A stretch of DNA of 64,000 nucleotides, taken from the NCBI GenBank assembly GCA_019636195.1, contig JAHBYA010000003.1:186001-250000 (forward strand), in the 5' to 3' direction. Position 1 is the first letter of the stretch; the number at the start of each line of letters is the position of its first letter. Below are positions 48,414 through 56,758 of this stretch, one piece after another. The notes beneath the pieces were generated by a model, which saw nothing but the letters and a program-made list of their open reading frames with translations, did no database searches and was not told the origin of the DNA. Source of the stretch: Planctomycetota bacterium. GTDB lineage: Bacteria; Planctomycetota; UBA8742; UBA2392. Made by a program: the position numbers and the translations under genes.

Positions 48414-50449
48414 CAGCGCGCCTGCCTTATCACACGGTTGAGCAACATGCCTGCGGGCACGAACAGCAGCAGAGACATCAGCAAGGCGGGCAACACGGGC
48501 ATCTTGGCCCAGCTTGTTGCCAACTCGCCGCGCTTGGGCGTATCTGAGTGAATGAACTTCAGGTAGCTGTAAGCAAAGGGGTTGGGATCGGGGTGGCTGT
48601 ACCAGCTGTGGTACAGGCTGTAGGTCTTGTTCCAGTTCAGCATGACCCAGGGCAGGTCTTTGTCCAGCTCAGCGTGCATCTGCACGACCAGTTCGCCTTT
48701 GCGTTTGCGCTGGGCCTCGTCGGCTTCGTCCAGCGGCGCGAGCTCGCGGTACATGCGGTTGTAAGCTTCCGAGTTGTAGCCCGAGTAGTTCAGGCCCTGC
48801 GCGGCGTTGGGGCCATACAGCAGTTGCAGATTGTTCTGGGCGTCCGGGTAGTCCATGATCCAGCCGGAATCAAACGCCTGGCCCACCCGGTCGTTGCTGC
48901 GCTTAAGCCACTCAGAGAACGTCATGCGTTCACTGTCGATGCGGACGCCCACTTTGTCACCGCTCGCCTTTAGAAACACCGCATAGTCGGCAGAAGCCTG
49001 GTCGTTGCGGCGGATCAGCACATTGATCGAGACCTGCTTGCCGGTGGCTGGGTCGGTCGTGCGGTACAGGTCGCGCCCGATGCTCTCAACCTTGAAGCCC
49101 GCGGCCGCAAGCTGCCGGCGCCCTTCCGCGGGGTCGTAGCGCTGCCAGCTCATGGCGCTCTCTTCGGTGTAGCCGAAGGTGCTGGCTGGGATTACATGGC
49201 GCGCCGGCGAGCCGCGGCCATTGAGATAGCGCCGGATCAGGTCGTCCCGGTCAATGCAAAGGGACAAAGCGCGGCGGATAGCCAAACCCTTTTCGCCGGC
49301 AGGCGTGCCGATGTCCTTGTCGTCCATGTTCAGGGCGATGTAGGACATGTACGGGTCTTCCCATGTTCGCAGCTCAATTCCCTTGTCTCTTAGTAGCGGC
49401 GTGAGCTCGTTCTGGGGCGTGATTGCCGTCGAAAACTGATCCTTGTCGATGCCGGTGATGTCGATGTTGCCCTGCAGGAATTCAAGGAACTCGGGCTGGC
49501 TTTCCTTGATGATGCGGAAGTGCACCTTGTCGGCGATCGGGAGGCGCTTGCCCATAAACGGCTTAAAGCGCTCGTGTTCGGGCTTGTCGCTGGTAGGAAA
49601 GCGCTGGTCACGGAAGTTCGGGTTGCGCTCCCAGACGATTTCCATGTTGAAGCGCCAGCGCGTCAGCACAAATGGGCCGGTGCCCACGGGCCTGCGCGCG
49701 ATTTCAAGGCCGTAGTACTCGACGGCTTCGCGGCACATCGCGGCACCGTACGACATGCAGATCGCGTACAGGAACTGCGGGTAGGGTTCAATAAAGCGCA
49801 CGCAAAACGTGTGGTCGTCGGGCGCCCAAATGCCCTCAACGCTGCCGTTGTTCAAGTGGTCGCGCCAGCCTTCCGGGTTGTCACTGAACAAGTCCATGGC
49901 GCGGGCGTGGTAGGCGTCAATGCCGACAATCTTGTGCTCGAACAGCCAGAAGCCTTCCGCGTCGGGGATGGCTGAAAGGCGCTTGAAGCTCCAGACATAG
50001 TCGTGGGCGGTCAGCTTGCGGCCCTTGCCGCGCAGGGCCTGCTTGCTTTCGCCCTCTTTTTCAAAGGTCGTGGCGTCAGGGTGAAAGCAGCGATCATCCT
50101 GGAAGTACACGTCCTCGCGCAACTTGAAGGTATAGGTCAGTGTCGCGTGGTCGTAAGTCGGCATGTCCGCCGCCGTGCAGGGCACCAGCTTGGCGGGCCG
50201 TTCAAGAAAGTCGTACTCGAGCAGGCTCTCATAGGCCATCGAGCAGTGCCGCGAGCTGAGCGTGTCACCGGCCTTGTGCGGGTCGATGGTCTTGGGGTCT
50301 TCGCCCTCGCTGCGGCGGATGACGATCGACCCCTGGTCTGCCGCCGCAAGGCTGGCGGCTGTGCCGCCGCAGGCGGTGGTGGTGAGGCTCAGCGGAGCGA
50401 GCACAACAGCGACCAGCAGGCAATGCATGATTGCGCGCAACAACTTCAC
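48413..50449 (-). CDS. Family-5 solute-binding protein with C-terminal membrane helix
   Basis: 678 aa from GTG 50449, which overlaps the preceding stop in a GTGA and has GGAG upstream. Signal with a T-T-A-C site (Cys27), a weak lipobox. Body is SBP_bac_5: E-G-E-D-P-K-T-I-D-P-H, Y-E-S-L-L-E-Y-D, P-V-G-T-G-P-F-V, R-R-A-L-S-L-C-I-D-R and G-W-I-M-D-Y-P-D-A-Q-N. A second hydrophobic segment M-P-V-L-P-A-L-L-M-S-L-L-L-F-V-P-A-G close to the end would tether it a second way, which is unusual. Paralogous to the gene at 52280-54124. Feeds OppB/OppC. Confidence 0.88.
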   Translation of the reverse strand: MKLLRAIMHCLLVAVVLAPLSLTTTACGGTAASLAAADQGSIVIRRSEGEDPKTIDPHKAGDTLSSRHCSMAYESLLEYDFLERPAKLVPCTAADMPTYDHATLTYTFKLREDVYFQDDRCFHPDATTFEKEGESKQALRGKGRKLTAHDYVWSFKRLSAIPDAEGFWLFEHKIVGIDAYHARAMDLFSDNPEGWRDHLNNGSVEGIWAPDDHTFCVRFIEPYPQFLYAICMSYGAAMCREAVEYYGLEIARRPVGTGPFVLTRWRFNMEIVWERNPNFRDQRFPTSDKPEHERFKPFMGKRLPIADKVHFRIIKESQPEFLEFLQGNIDITGIDKDQFSTAITPQNELTPLLRDKGIELRTWEDPYMSYIALNMDDKDIGTPAGEKGLAIRRALSLCIDRDDLIRRYLNGRGSPARHVIPASTFGYTEESAMSWQRYDPAEGRRQLAAAGFKVESIGRDLYRTTDPATGKQVSINVLIRRNDQASADYAVFLKASGDKVGVRIDSERMTFSEWLKRSNDRVGQAFDSGWIMDYPDAQNNLQLLYGPNAAQGLNYSGYNSEAYNRMYRELAPLDEADEAQRKRKGELVVQMHAELDKDLPWVMLNWNKTYSLYHSWYSHPDPNPFAYSYLKFIHSDTPKRGELATSWAKMPVLPALLMSLLLFVPAGMLLNRVIRQAR

Positions 50450-52215
50450 TGCTTCTCCTGCACGTAGCGCAAGTCGCTGTGGGACTGGGGGGCTGCGGCC
50501 GGCCACTCAATCTTTCCGCTGCGCACGTGGCAATGCTTTTCGTGCGTGAGCGCGATGGTGGGCTGGTCTTCGGCCAGCAGCCTGGTCATGGTCACGACCA
50601 GTTCGCGCATGCGGGGCAGGTTTGCCGCTGACGGCGGCAACGAAGTGTACTCGTCGTGCGCCTTGTCGAAGTCGGGATTGTTGTAGCGCGCGATGTTCTG
50701 GAACTCGAGGTTCTTGCGCGAGTTCCGGCTATGGAACAGTTGCAGAAAGTTCACGGGGTCCGGGTAATCCAGAAACCAGCCGCCGATCACAGCCTGCTGT
50801 TCGGTCTCGTGCAACTTGTCGCGATAGTCATTCCCTTTGACGTAACGCACGGAAAGGCGCATGCCCAGGGCTGAAAGCGCACCGCGAAGCGCGGAGGTGA
50901 CGGCGTTGTAAAGGGGCACGTCCGTGCTCATGAGCTCAAGGGTAAGCGCCTTGCCCGTGTCGGGGTCGATGCCGCCCTTGTACTTCGTTTCGGCCAGGAC
51001 TTTCTTGGCAGCGTCAAGGTCCTGCTTGCCGTATGCGGGCTGGCCGGCGCTGTCGTTGAACACGGTGCCATCAGGCAGAACGCCGCCCTGTGCGGCATGC
51101 CAGCGCGGGTCTTGCCCCGCGGACTCGATGCATGCCGCCCGGTCAAGTGCCATGCTGACGGCGCGGCGCAGCTTGCGGCCGTCGGCGTCGCGCGCGCCCC
51201 AGACCTTGTCTTCCATGTTGAAGGCGACGAAGTAGTAACCGTGTTCAATCGTGTTGTGGAGCACGCCGCCGCTTTCGGCGAGGTCGCCAGCTAACTTGCC
51301 GTCGATGACCACCTGGTCGTGGTAGCGCGGGTAGATCTGGATTTCGCTGATCGTTCCGGCGCTGAAGTCGCGCGTGTACTGCTCCCAGTAACGCAAGAGT
51401 GACCAGACAACGCGCGCGTAGTACGGCTTCTCGCCCCAATAGCCCTCAAAGCGCTTGAAAATCACCAGCGCCTGCAATGCAAAGGCTTGAAGGCGATACG
51501 GGCCGGTGCCGAGCGCGCGCTCGGACAACTTGCCGATGTCGCCGTTGATCGCTTCGCGCGGCAGGATCGAGAACCCCGGGTGCGCAAGCATCGAGCAGAT
51601 TGCCGCAAACGGCCGCGTGGTCTTGATGACAACGGTAAGGTCGTCGGCGGCTGTCAGCCCAGCCACTGCGGTGTCGTTGGCGCCGTAGTCAAGGTTATTG
51701 CGGGCTTTGGCCGCGTAGTCGTCAAGGCCGTCGATCAAGCCGTACATCAACCAGCCCATGCCGTCTTCGCCGCAGACCACGGCGCGCTTGAGGCTGTCAA
51801 CTACGTCGCGGGCGGTAAGGTCGCGGGTGCGTTCTTTGCCGAAACAGCGGTGGTTGTGAAACTTCACGCCCTTGCGCAGCTTGATTGTGAGTGTCAGTCC
51901 ATCTTCGCTGACCGCGGGCCAGTCTTCCGCCAGCAGCGGCTTGACATGCGCGGGCAGTTTGTCAGTCGCGGGTGCCCAGACATACAGGGTGTCATACAGC
52001 AGGCTGAGTGCGCGAAAGCTGTCGTTGGCGCGGGCGCGGTGGGGGTCTAGCTCAGGTGCGGCGCCGTCGATGGGAAAGCGAATGACCGGCCCGCTTGTTG
52101 AGTCAGCAGGAGCCGGGGCGGGAACAGGCACAGGAACAGGCGCAACCTGGCCCAAGGGGGCGGAAGCCCCGAGAGCCAACATCAAGGCCGCCAAGCCAAT
52201 CCGCAGCAACCGCAT
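50446..52215 (-). CDS. Family-5 solute-binding protein, middle of three
   Basis: 589 aa from ATG 52215 (GGAG 6 nt upstream). Signal peptide (about 1-24, no lipobox Cys), then a Pro/Val-rich linker. SBP_bac_5 body: L-D-P-H-R-A, S-L-L-Y-D-T-L-Y, G-T-G-P-Y-R-L, R-R-A-V-S-M-A-L-D-R-A-A and G-G-W-F-L-D-Y-P-D-P-V-N-F. It is more divergent from the other two copies, which resemble each other closely. Secreted periplasmic type rather than lipoprotein. Overlaps the next gene by four bases. Confidence 0.88.
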   Translation of the reverse strand: MRLLRIGLAALMLALGASAPLGQVAPVPVPVPAPAPADSTSGPVIRFPIDGAAPELDPHRARANDSFRALSLLYDTLYVWAPATDKLPAHVKPLLAEDWPAVSEDGLTLTIKLRKGVKFHNHRCFGKERTRDLTARDVVDSLKRAVVCGEDGMGWLMYGLIDGLDDYAAKARNNLDYGANDTAVAGLTAADDLTVVIKTTRPFAAICSMLAHPGFSILPREAINGDIGKLSERALGTGPYRLQAFALQALVIFKRFEGYWGEKPYYARVVWSLLRYWEQYTRDFSAGTISEIQIYPRYHDQVVIDGKLAGDLAESGGVLHNTIEHGYYFVAFNMEDKVWGARDADGRKLRRAVSMALDRAACIESAGQDPRWHAAQGGVLPDGTVFNDSAGQPAYGKQDLDAAKKVLAETKYKGGIDPDTGKALTLELMSTDVPLYNAVTSALRGALSALGMRLSVRYVKGNDYRDKLHETEQQAVIGGWFLDYPDPVNFLQLFHSRNSRKNLEFQNIARYNNPDFDKAHDEYTSLPPSAANLPRMRELVVTMTRLLAEDQPTIALTHEKHCHVRSGKIEWPAAAPQSHSDLRYVQEKQ

Positions 52216-52279
52216 GCAGTCTCCAACCGGGACCAAGATCATACCCCAAGGCAACCCGCTTTCTAGCGCTTCATGCGGA

Positions 52280-54124
52280 CTACTTGCCTGACGTCATCGT
52301 CTTGTACTTGGCTGCAGCGAAATTGAATGGATCAGGGGGCGCTGCGATATGGTCCGACTGGTGCAGGACTACTCGTCTATGAAAAGTCAGGGTTACCCAC
52401 GGCGTTTCGTGATCAACAATCTGGTGCATGGAAGCAAGCAACGCGCCTTTTCGTCTGCGCTGCTCATCTATCACATCGTCCAGCCGGGCCAGTTCCTGAT
52501 AAAGCGCGTCATACTTTTCGTCACTGAAGCGCGCGTAGTTCAACCCTGTTTCAGCGTTTGGGCCGTACAGCAGCTGCATCACGTTTTGCGCGTCGGGATA
52601 GTCCAGAATCCAACCTGAATCGAAAGCCTGGCCGTCACCTTCGTGAGTTCGCTGCAGCCACTTGGAGAATGAATTCTGCTCAACTTGTAGTTTGATGCCG
52701 ACCTGCGCCGCCTGGGACTCGAGCCACTCACCCTGCTCCGTTGCGTGCTTGTCACTGCGCCGCAACTGGACTGTCAGAACGACCTGATCGCCCGTTTCCG
52801 GATCCAGTGTGGTCCACTTGCCGTCAGTCTCTAGAAGTTTGAAACCGGCCTGCTGCAACAGTTTTCGCCCATGGGCACTGTCGTGGCGCTGATTTGTCAG
52901 GGCTCCTGCCGCCTCGTAGCCGGGCGTGCCCAGAGGGACCAAGCGGTCGGCTGGCCGTGCAAGGCCTCCCAGGAATTTCTCCACGTATGCCTGGCGGTCG
53001 ATTGACAGGCAGAGCGCTTTTCTCAGGGCTCGCCCCCGCTCAGCGGCTTCCGCACCGAACACCGAGTCCTGCATGTTGAAGGCGATGTAGCTCAAGTACG
53101 GATCGTCCGAGTCAACTACGACAATACTGCGTTTCTGCCACTCTGGCTTCAACAGGGCTTGGCCCCGTTCACCCTTCTTCACTAGGTCCTCATCGAGGAA
53201 CACTTTGACGTCCTCACGGGTCAACCCCAGGACCGCAAGTGTGCCCGCCTTGAAGCGCCTAACATGCTCGTCGTCTGGCAGAATTTCGTATCGGATCTCG
53301 TCGGCCAGCGGTAGTGGACGGCCCTCAAACGGCCTGAGCCTTGAGTCGGCCGGCACGCCCGAAAGCAGCGTCTTGCGGAAGTTGCGGTTTCTCCTCCAGG
53401 CTATTACGTCGGGTGTCAGCTTGTCGAGCACGAAGGGGCCAGTGCCGACAGGAGCAGTTGCAAAGTTCGGGGCCAGTGCGCCTTCATGAGGAATGATGGC
53501 TGTGTAACCCATTGCCATTGCGTGCAGGAACTGCGGGTAGGATTTTGCCAACTGGAACGCAACCGTACGATCGTCAATCACGCGCAGTCCCGCAACGTCG
53601 CGTTGAAGGCACTTACGCCACGCGGCCTCGCCATCGCTTTCGTGTGCCTCCAGCGCAGCTTCGCGGAAGTCGTCCAGCCCGGCAATTATGCCCTCAAAAA
53701 GCCAGAACCCCTCGCTTTCAGGCAACGCCGCCAGCCGCTTGATCGACCAGACCACATCGGATGCCACCAGTGCGCGGCCCTTGGCACCCTCAAAACAAGC
53801 GGCGTCGGCGAACCGAACATCCTTGCGCAACTTGAAAGTGTAAGTGCGCTGTTCTGAGTCGTAGCGCGGCATCGACTCAGCGAGACAGGGCTGCAACATC
53901 CCCGGCTGGAAGGGGTCATACTCCAGCAGGCACTCGTAGGCGTGCATTAATTGGCTCATCGAGATGGTGTCGCCAGCCAAGTGCGGATCGAGCGTCTTCG
54001 GAAGTTCCGACTCCGCCAGCGGTACAATGATCGGCGGCGTGTCCGCCGGGCCTGCCCTGGCGGGCACATCAATCGTTGTTGCTGCAGAGGCGAACAGCGC
54101 AAGAAGCAAGAGTGTCCGTCGCAT
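52280..54124 (-). CDS. Family-5 solute-binding protein, first of three
   Basis: 614 aa from ATG 54124 (GGAGG 6 nt upstream). Signal peptide about 1-23. SBP_bac_5 body: L-P-K-T-L-D-P-H-L-A-G-D-T, A-Y-E-C-L-L-E-Y-D-P, P-V-G-T-G-P-F-V-L, L-R-K-A-L-C-L-S-I-D-R and A-F-D-S-G-W-I-L-D-Y-P-D-A-Q-N-V-M-Q-L-L-Y. It shares many of these with the gene at 48413-50449, so those two are recent paralogues; only the first lacks the C-terminal membrane helix. Starts 17 bp after the prfB stop on the same strand. Confidence 0.88.
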   Translation of the reverse strand: MRRTLLLLALFASAATTIDVPARAGPADTPPIIVPLAESELPKTLDPHLAGDTISMSQLMHAYECLLEYDPFQPGMLQPCLAESMPRYDSEQRTYTFKLRKDVRFADAACFEGAKGRALVASDVVWSIKRLAALPESEGFWLFEGIIAGLDDFREAALEAHESDGEAAWRKCLQRDVAGLRVIDDRTVAFQLAKSYPQFLHAMAMGYTAIIPHEGALAPNFATAPVGTGPFVLDKLTPDVIAWRRNRNFRKTLLSGVPADSRLRPFEGRPLPLADEIRYEILPDDEHVRRFKAGTLAVLGLTREDVKVFLDEDLVKKGERGQALLKPEWQKRSIVVVDSDDPYLSYIAFNMQDSVFGAEAAERGRALRKALCLSIDRQAYVEKFLGGLARPADRLVPLGTPGYEAAGALTNQRHDSAHGRKLLQQAGFKLLETDGKWTTLDPETGDQVVLTVQLRRSDKHATEQGEWLESQAAQVGIKLQVEQNSFSKWLQRTHEGDGQAFDSGWILDYPDAQNVMQLLYGPNAETGLNYARFSDEKYDALYQELARLDDVIDEQRRRKGALLASMHQIVDHETPWVTLTFHRRVVLHQSDHIAAPPDPFNFAAAKYKTMTSGK

Positions 54125-54141
54125 GCGACGCCTCCGGATAA

Positions 54142-55273
54142 CTACGCCCCCGCTTTGGCGGCTTGGGTTTTTCGGGTTTGGTGCCACTTCAGGTAGGCTT
54201 CAATGAACGGGTCGATGTTGCCTGCCAGTACGCTGTCAACGTCGCCGATATCGACGCCTGTACGGGTGTCCTTGACCAGTCGATACGGGTTCAGCACGTA
54301 ATTGCGAATCTGGCTGCCGAAGCTGACTTCGCCTTTGGCGCCGTACAGCTTGGCGAGTTCTTCGTCGCGCTTGGCGCGCTCCATCTGGTACAGCTTGGCG
54401 CGCAGCATTTCCATGCCGATGGCGCGGTTCTGGTGCTGGCTGCGCTCGCTGCGGCAGCTTACGACAATGCCGGTCGGCACGTGGGTGATGCGCACGGCGC
54501 TTTCAACCTTGTTGACGTTCTGGCCGCCCTTGCCGCCGGCGCGCGAGAAGTTGAGTTCAAGGTCGCTTTCCTTGATCTCGATGTCGATTTCTCCGGCCAT
54601 CGCTTCCGGCAGCACGTCCACGCTGGCAAATGCCGTCTGGCGCTTGCCGGCTGCGTTATACGGGCTGATGCGTACCAGGCGATGCGTGCCTACTTCGCCG
54701 CGCAGCAGGCCCGCGGCAAAGGGGCCCTTGATGTGGGCACTGGCGCTGCGGATGCCGGCGACTTCGTCTTCATTGTAATCAATGATTTCGATGTCAAAGC
54801 CCTGCTTGCGCGCCCAGCGCATGTAGATTTCAAACAGCATTTGCGCCCAGTCGTTGGCGTCTGTGCCGCCGGCGCCGGCTTGCACGCTTAGGTAGCAATT
54901 GCCCGCGTCGCCCGGCTCGTTCAGCAGCGCCTTGGTCTCAAGCTTGTCGTACAGGTGTTCTGCCTCTGTCAGCATGGCTTCGGCTTCGTTGAAGCTGGCT
55001 TCGTCGCCGGCTTCTTCGGCGAGATCAAGCATAGCCTTGATTTCGTCGAGCTTGTGCAGCAGGTCTTGAATCGGCTCAGTCATCGCGCGCAGGGCGCGGG
55101 ACTCGTTAACGACGATCTGTGCGGCCTCCTGGTTCTCCCAGAAGCCTTCGGTTTCGGTTTGCTTGTTCAGTTCAGAGAGGCGCTTGGTTTGTGCGGGGTA
55201 GTCAAAGACTCTCCAGCAGTTTGCTGGTTCGTTCACGCAGTTGATCGGTCTTTACAAACAAGTCTTCGCGCAT
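54142..55273 (-). CDS. prfB: Peptide chain release factor 2 with programmed +1 frameshift
   Basis: Full product 376 aa. The first 23 codons (55205-55273) start at ATG and read to C-T-T then an in-frame TGA; reading shifts +1 at CTTTGAC (55201-55207) and goes on from GAC at 55203 for 353 more codons. GGAG lies just before the site, as in the E. coli arrangement. RF2 core: E-A-E-A-M-L at the helical start, G-G-Q (K-G-G-Q-N-V-N-K), and [11 protein letters not shown] where most RF2 have S-P-F. Terminates at UGA and UAA. The frame without the shift would begin at an incorrect methionine. CDS is join(54142-55203, 55205-55273). Confidence 0.93.
55201..55207 (-). promoter_or_regulatory. prfB +1 frameshift site CTTTGAC
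   Basis: On the minus strand the sequence reads GGAG-AGT-CTT-TGA-C: a Shine-Dalgarno-like GGAG, a three-base spacer, the slippery CTT and the in-frame TGA. This is the autoregulatory arrangement of RF2; low RF2 favours shifting. Confidence 0.9.
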
Positions 55274-55374
55274 GGTTCCGCACCCAGTCGTCCAAGTCCA
55301 ACGGCAGTGTAACGAATGATCCGCTGCGGCACAGACCCCTTCCCTAGCGGAGTGCCCGTGAAAGTGGCGGCCTT

Positions 55375-56613
55375 TCAGGTTGCGAGTCTCCTGAGTTGCT
55401 CGTCGCTCAGCAGGGCTTTGCTTGCCTTGGCGGCCTCGAGTATCCGGTTGATGCGCTCTTCGGTGGGCTCGATGCCCTGGCTTTCCAGCCAGAAGATCAC
55501 GTTGCTTTTGCCGCTCATGTGGCCAACGCGGATTCTTTGCTGCAACCCGAATTCGCCCGCCGGCACACCTGAATACACGCGGTCGGCCAGCCAGTCCTCG
55601 CCCTTCTTCTTGGCTTTGATCACCGCGGCCGCGTGGACGCCGGTGCCGGTGTCGAAGGCGTCTTCACCGAACACCGGGTAATTCTCGGGCAGGGGCACGC
55701 CGGTGTATGCGTGCGCCTTGCGCACGTACTCGGCCAGGTGGGTCAGGTCGTTGTCGATCAGGCCCATGAGCTTCAAGTTCACCAGCAACTGGTCCATCTG
55801 GGTGTTGCCCACGCGCTCGCCAAGGCCCAGCGCCGTGCCGTGAATGATGTCGGCGCCGGCTTCAACGGCCGCCAGTGCATTCATCAAGCCAAGGCCGCGG
55901 TCGCTGTGGCCGTGCCAGTTGACCAGCGTGCCCTTGCCCGCGGGCGTGACAATTTCGTCGATCACGAAGCGCAAGAGCTGCTTCACGCCATGCGGCGTCA
56001 CGTGGCCGCAGGTGTCGCACACGCAAATGCTGTACGCGCCGATTTCAATCGCGCGGCTGTACAGCGCCTTGATGTCGGCGGGTTTGCTGCGCGTGGTGTC
56101 TTCAGTGACGAACATGACCGGTATGTCGTGATCGACGGCCCACTTCACGGCCGTTTCCATCGTGGACATCAGCTTTTCCAGCGTCCAGCCTTCGGCATAC
56201 TGCCGGATCGGGCTTGTGCCGAGAAACGCGCTGGCCTGGATGGGGATGCCGTACTTCTGCTGCAACTTGTCGATGGGCTCAATGTCGCCGATCACGGTGC
56301 GCACGGCGCAACCGGGCTTGATGCGCATCTTTTCTTTGACGATCACGCCCAGCAGGGCATCGATGTGATCAATGTGTTGGGGCCCGGCGCCGGGCAGGCC
56401 AAGGTCAACGCGATCAATGCCCAGCTTTTCCATTAAACGCAGGATTTCAATCTTCTGCTCGATTGTTGGGTTGATGGCACTGGGGCTCTGCAAACCGTCA
56501 CGCAGGGTTTCGTCATCGAACGCAATCGGCTTCTTGCGGTCGAGAATTGCGTCATGGCCGACGCGGTTCCAGTCGTGGATGAGTTCGTTTTCGGCTGGTG
56601 TGGCTGTGGTCAT
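55375..56613 (-). CDS. LeuA-family (DRE-TIM) acyl-transferase/lyase, isopropylmalate/homocitrate synthase-like
   Basis: 412 aa from ATG 56613; GGAG lies 6 nt upstream of this ATG and 3 nt upstream of the ATG just before it. D-D-E-T-L-R-D-G-L-Q-S (metal-binding Asp), H-G-H-S-D-R-G-L-G (metal-binding His pair) and G-L-G-E-R-V-G-N-T-Q-M-D are the DRE-TIM signatures of the HMGL/LeuA superfamily. There is no C-terminal regulatory LeuA_dimer domain as far as visible, so feedback by leucine is not expected. Exact reaction unknown: isopropylmalate, homocitrate or citramalate synthase are candidates. No leu genes nearby. Confidence 0.7.
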   Translation of the reverse strand: MTTATPAENELIHDWNRVGHDAILDRKKPIAFDDETLRDGLQSPSAINPTIEQKIEILRLMEKLGIDRVDLGLPGAGPQHIDHIDALLGVIVKEKMRIKPGCAVRTVIGDIEPIDKLQQKYGIPIQASAFLGTSPIRQYAEGWTLEKLMSTMETAVKWAVDHDIPVMFVTEDTTRSKPADIKALYSRAIEIGAYSICVCDTCGHVTPHGVKQLLRFVIDEIVTPAGKGTLVNWHGHSDRGLGLMNALAAVEAGADIIHGTALGLGERVGNTQMDQLLVNLKLMGLIDNDLTHLAEYVRKAHAYTGVPLPENYPVFGEDAFDTGTGVHAAAVIKAKKKGEDWLADRVYSGVPAGEFGLQQRIRVGHMSGKSNVIFWLESQGIEPTEERINRILEAAKASKALLSDEQLRRLAT

Positions 56614-56758
56614 CATGTGCTCCGGAATGGCATAACGCCGCGGGGCGTTGGTGTCATCCTTGAAGTATAAGGCATGGGGCGGCTGACGGAAGGGTAAGCC
56701 GTGTCGCGCCTTGCGCAGCCCGTGCCTGACTACCATACTCCGCCGCGAGGGAGAGCAG

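Noticed and set aside
55204..55236. RF2 starting at an ATG in the +1 frame (M-N-E-P-A-N-C-W)
   Set aside because: The frame lacks a ribosome binding site and the RF2 start; the joined product through CTTTGAC fits RF2 much better.
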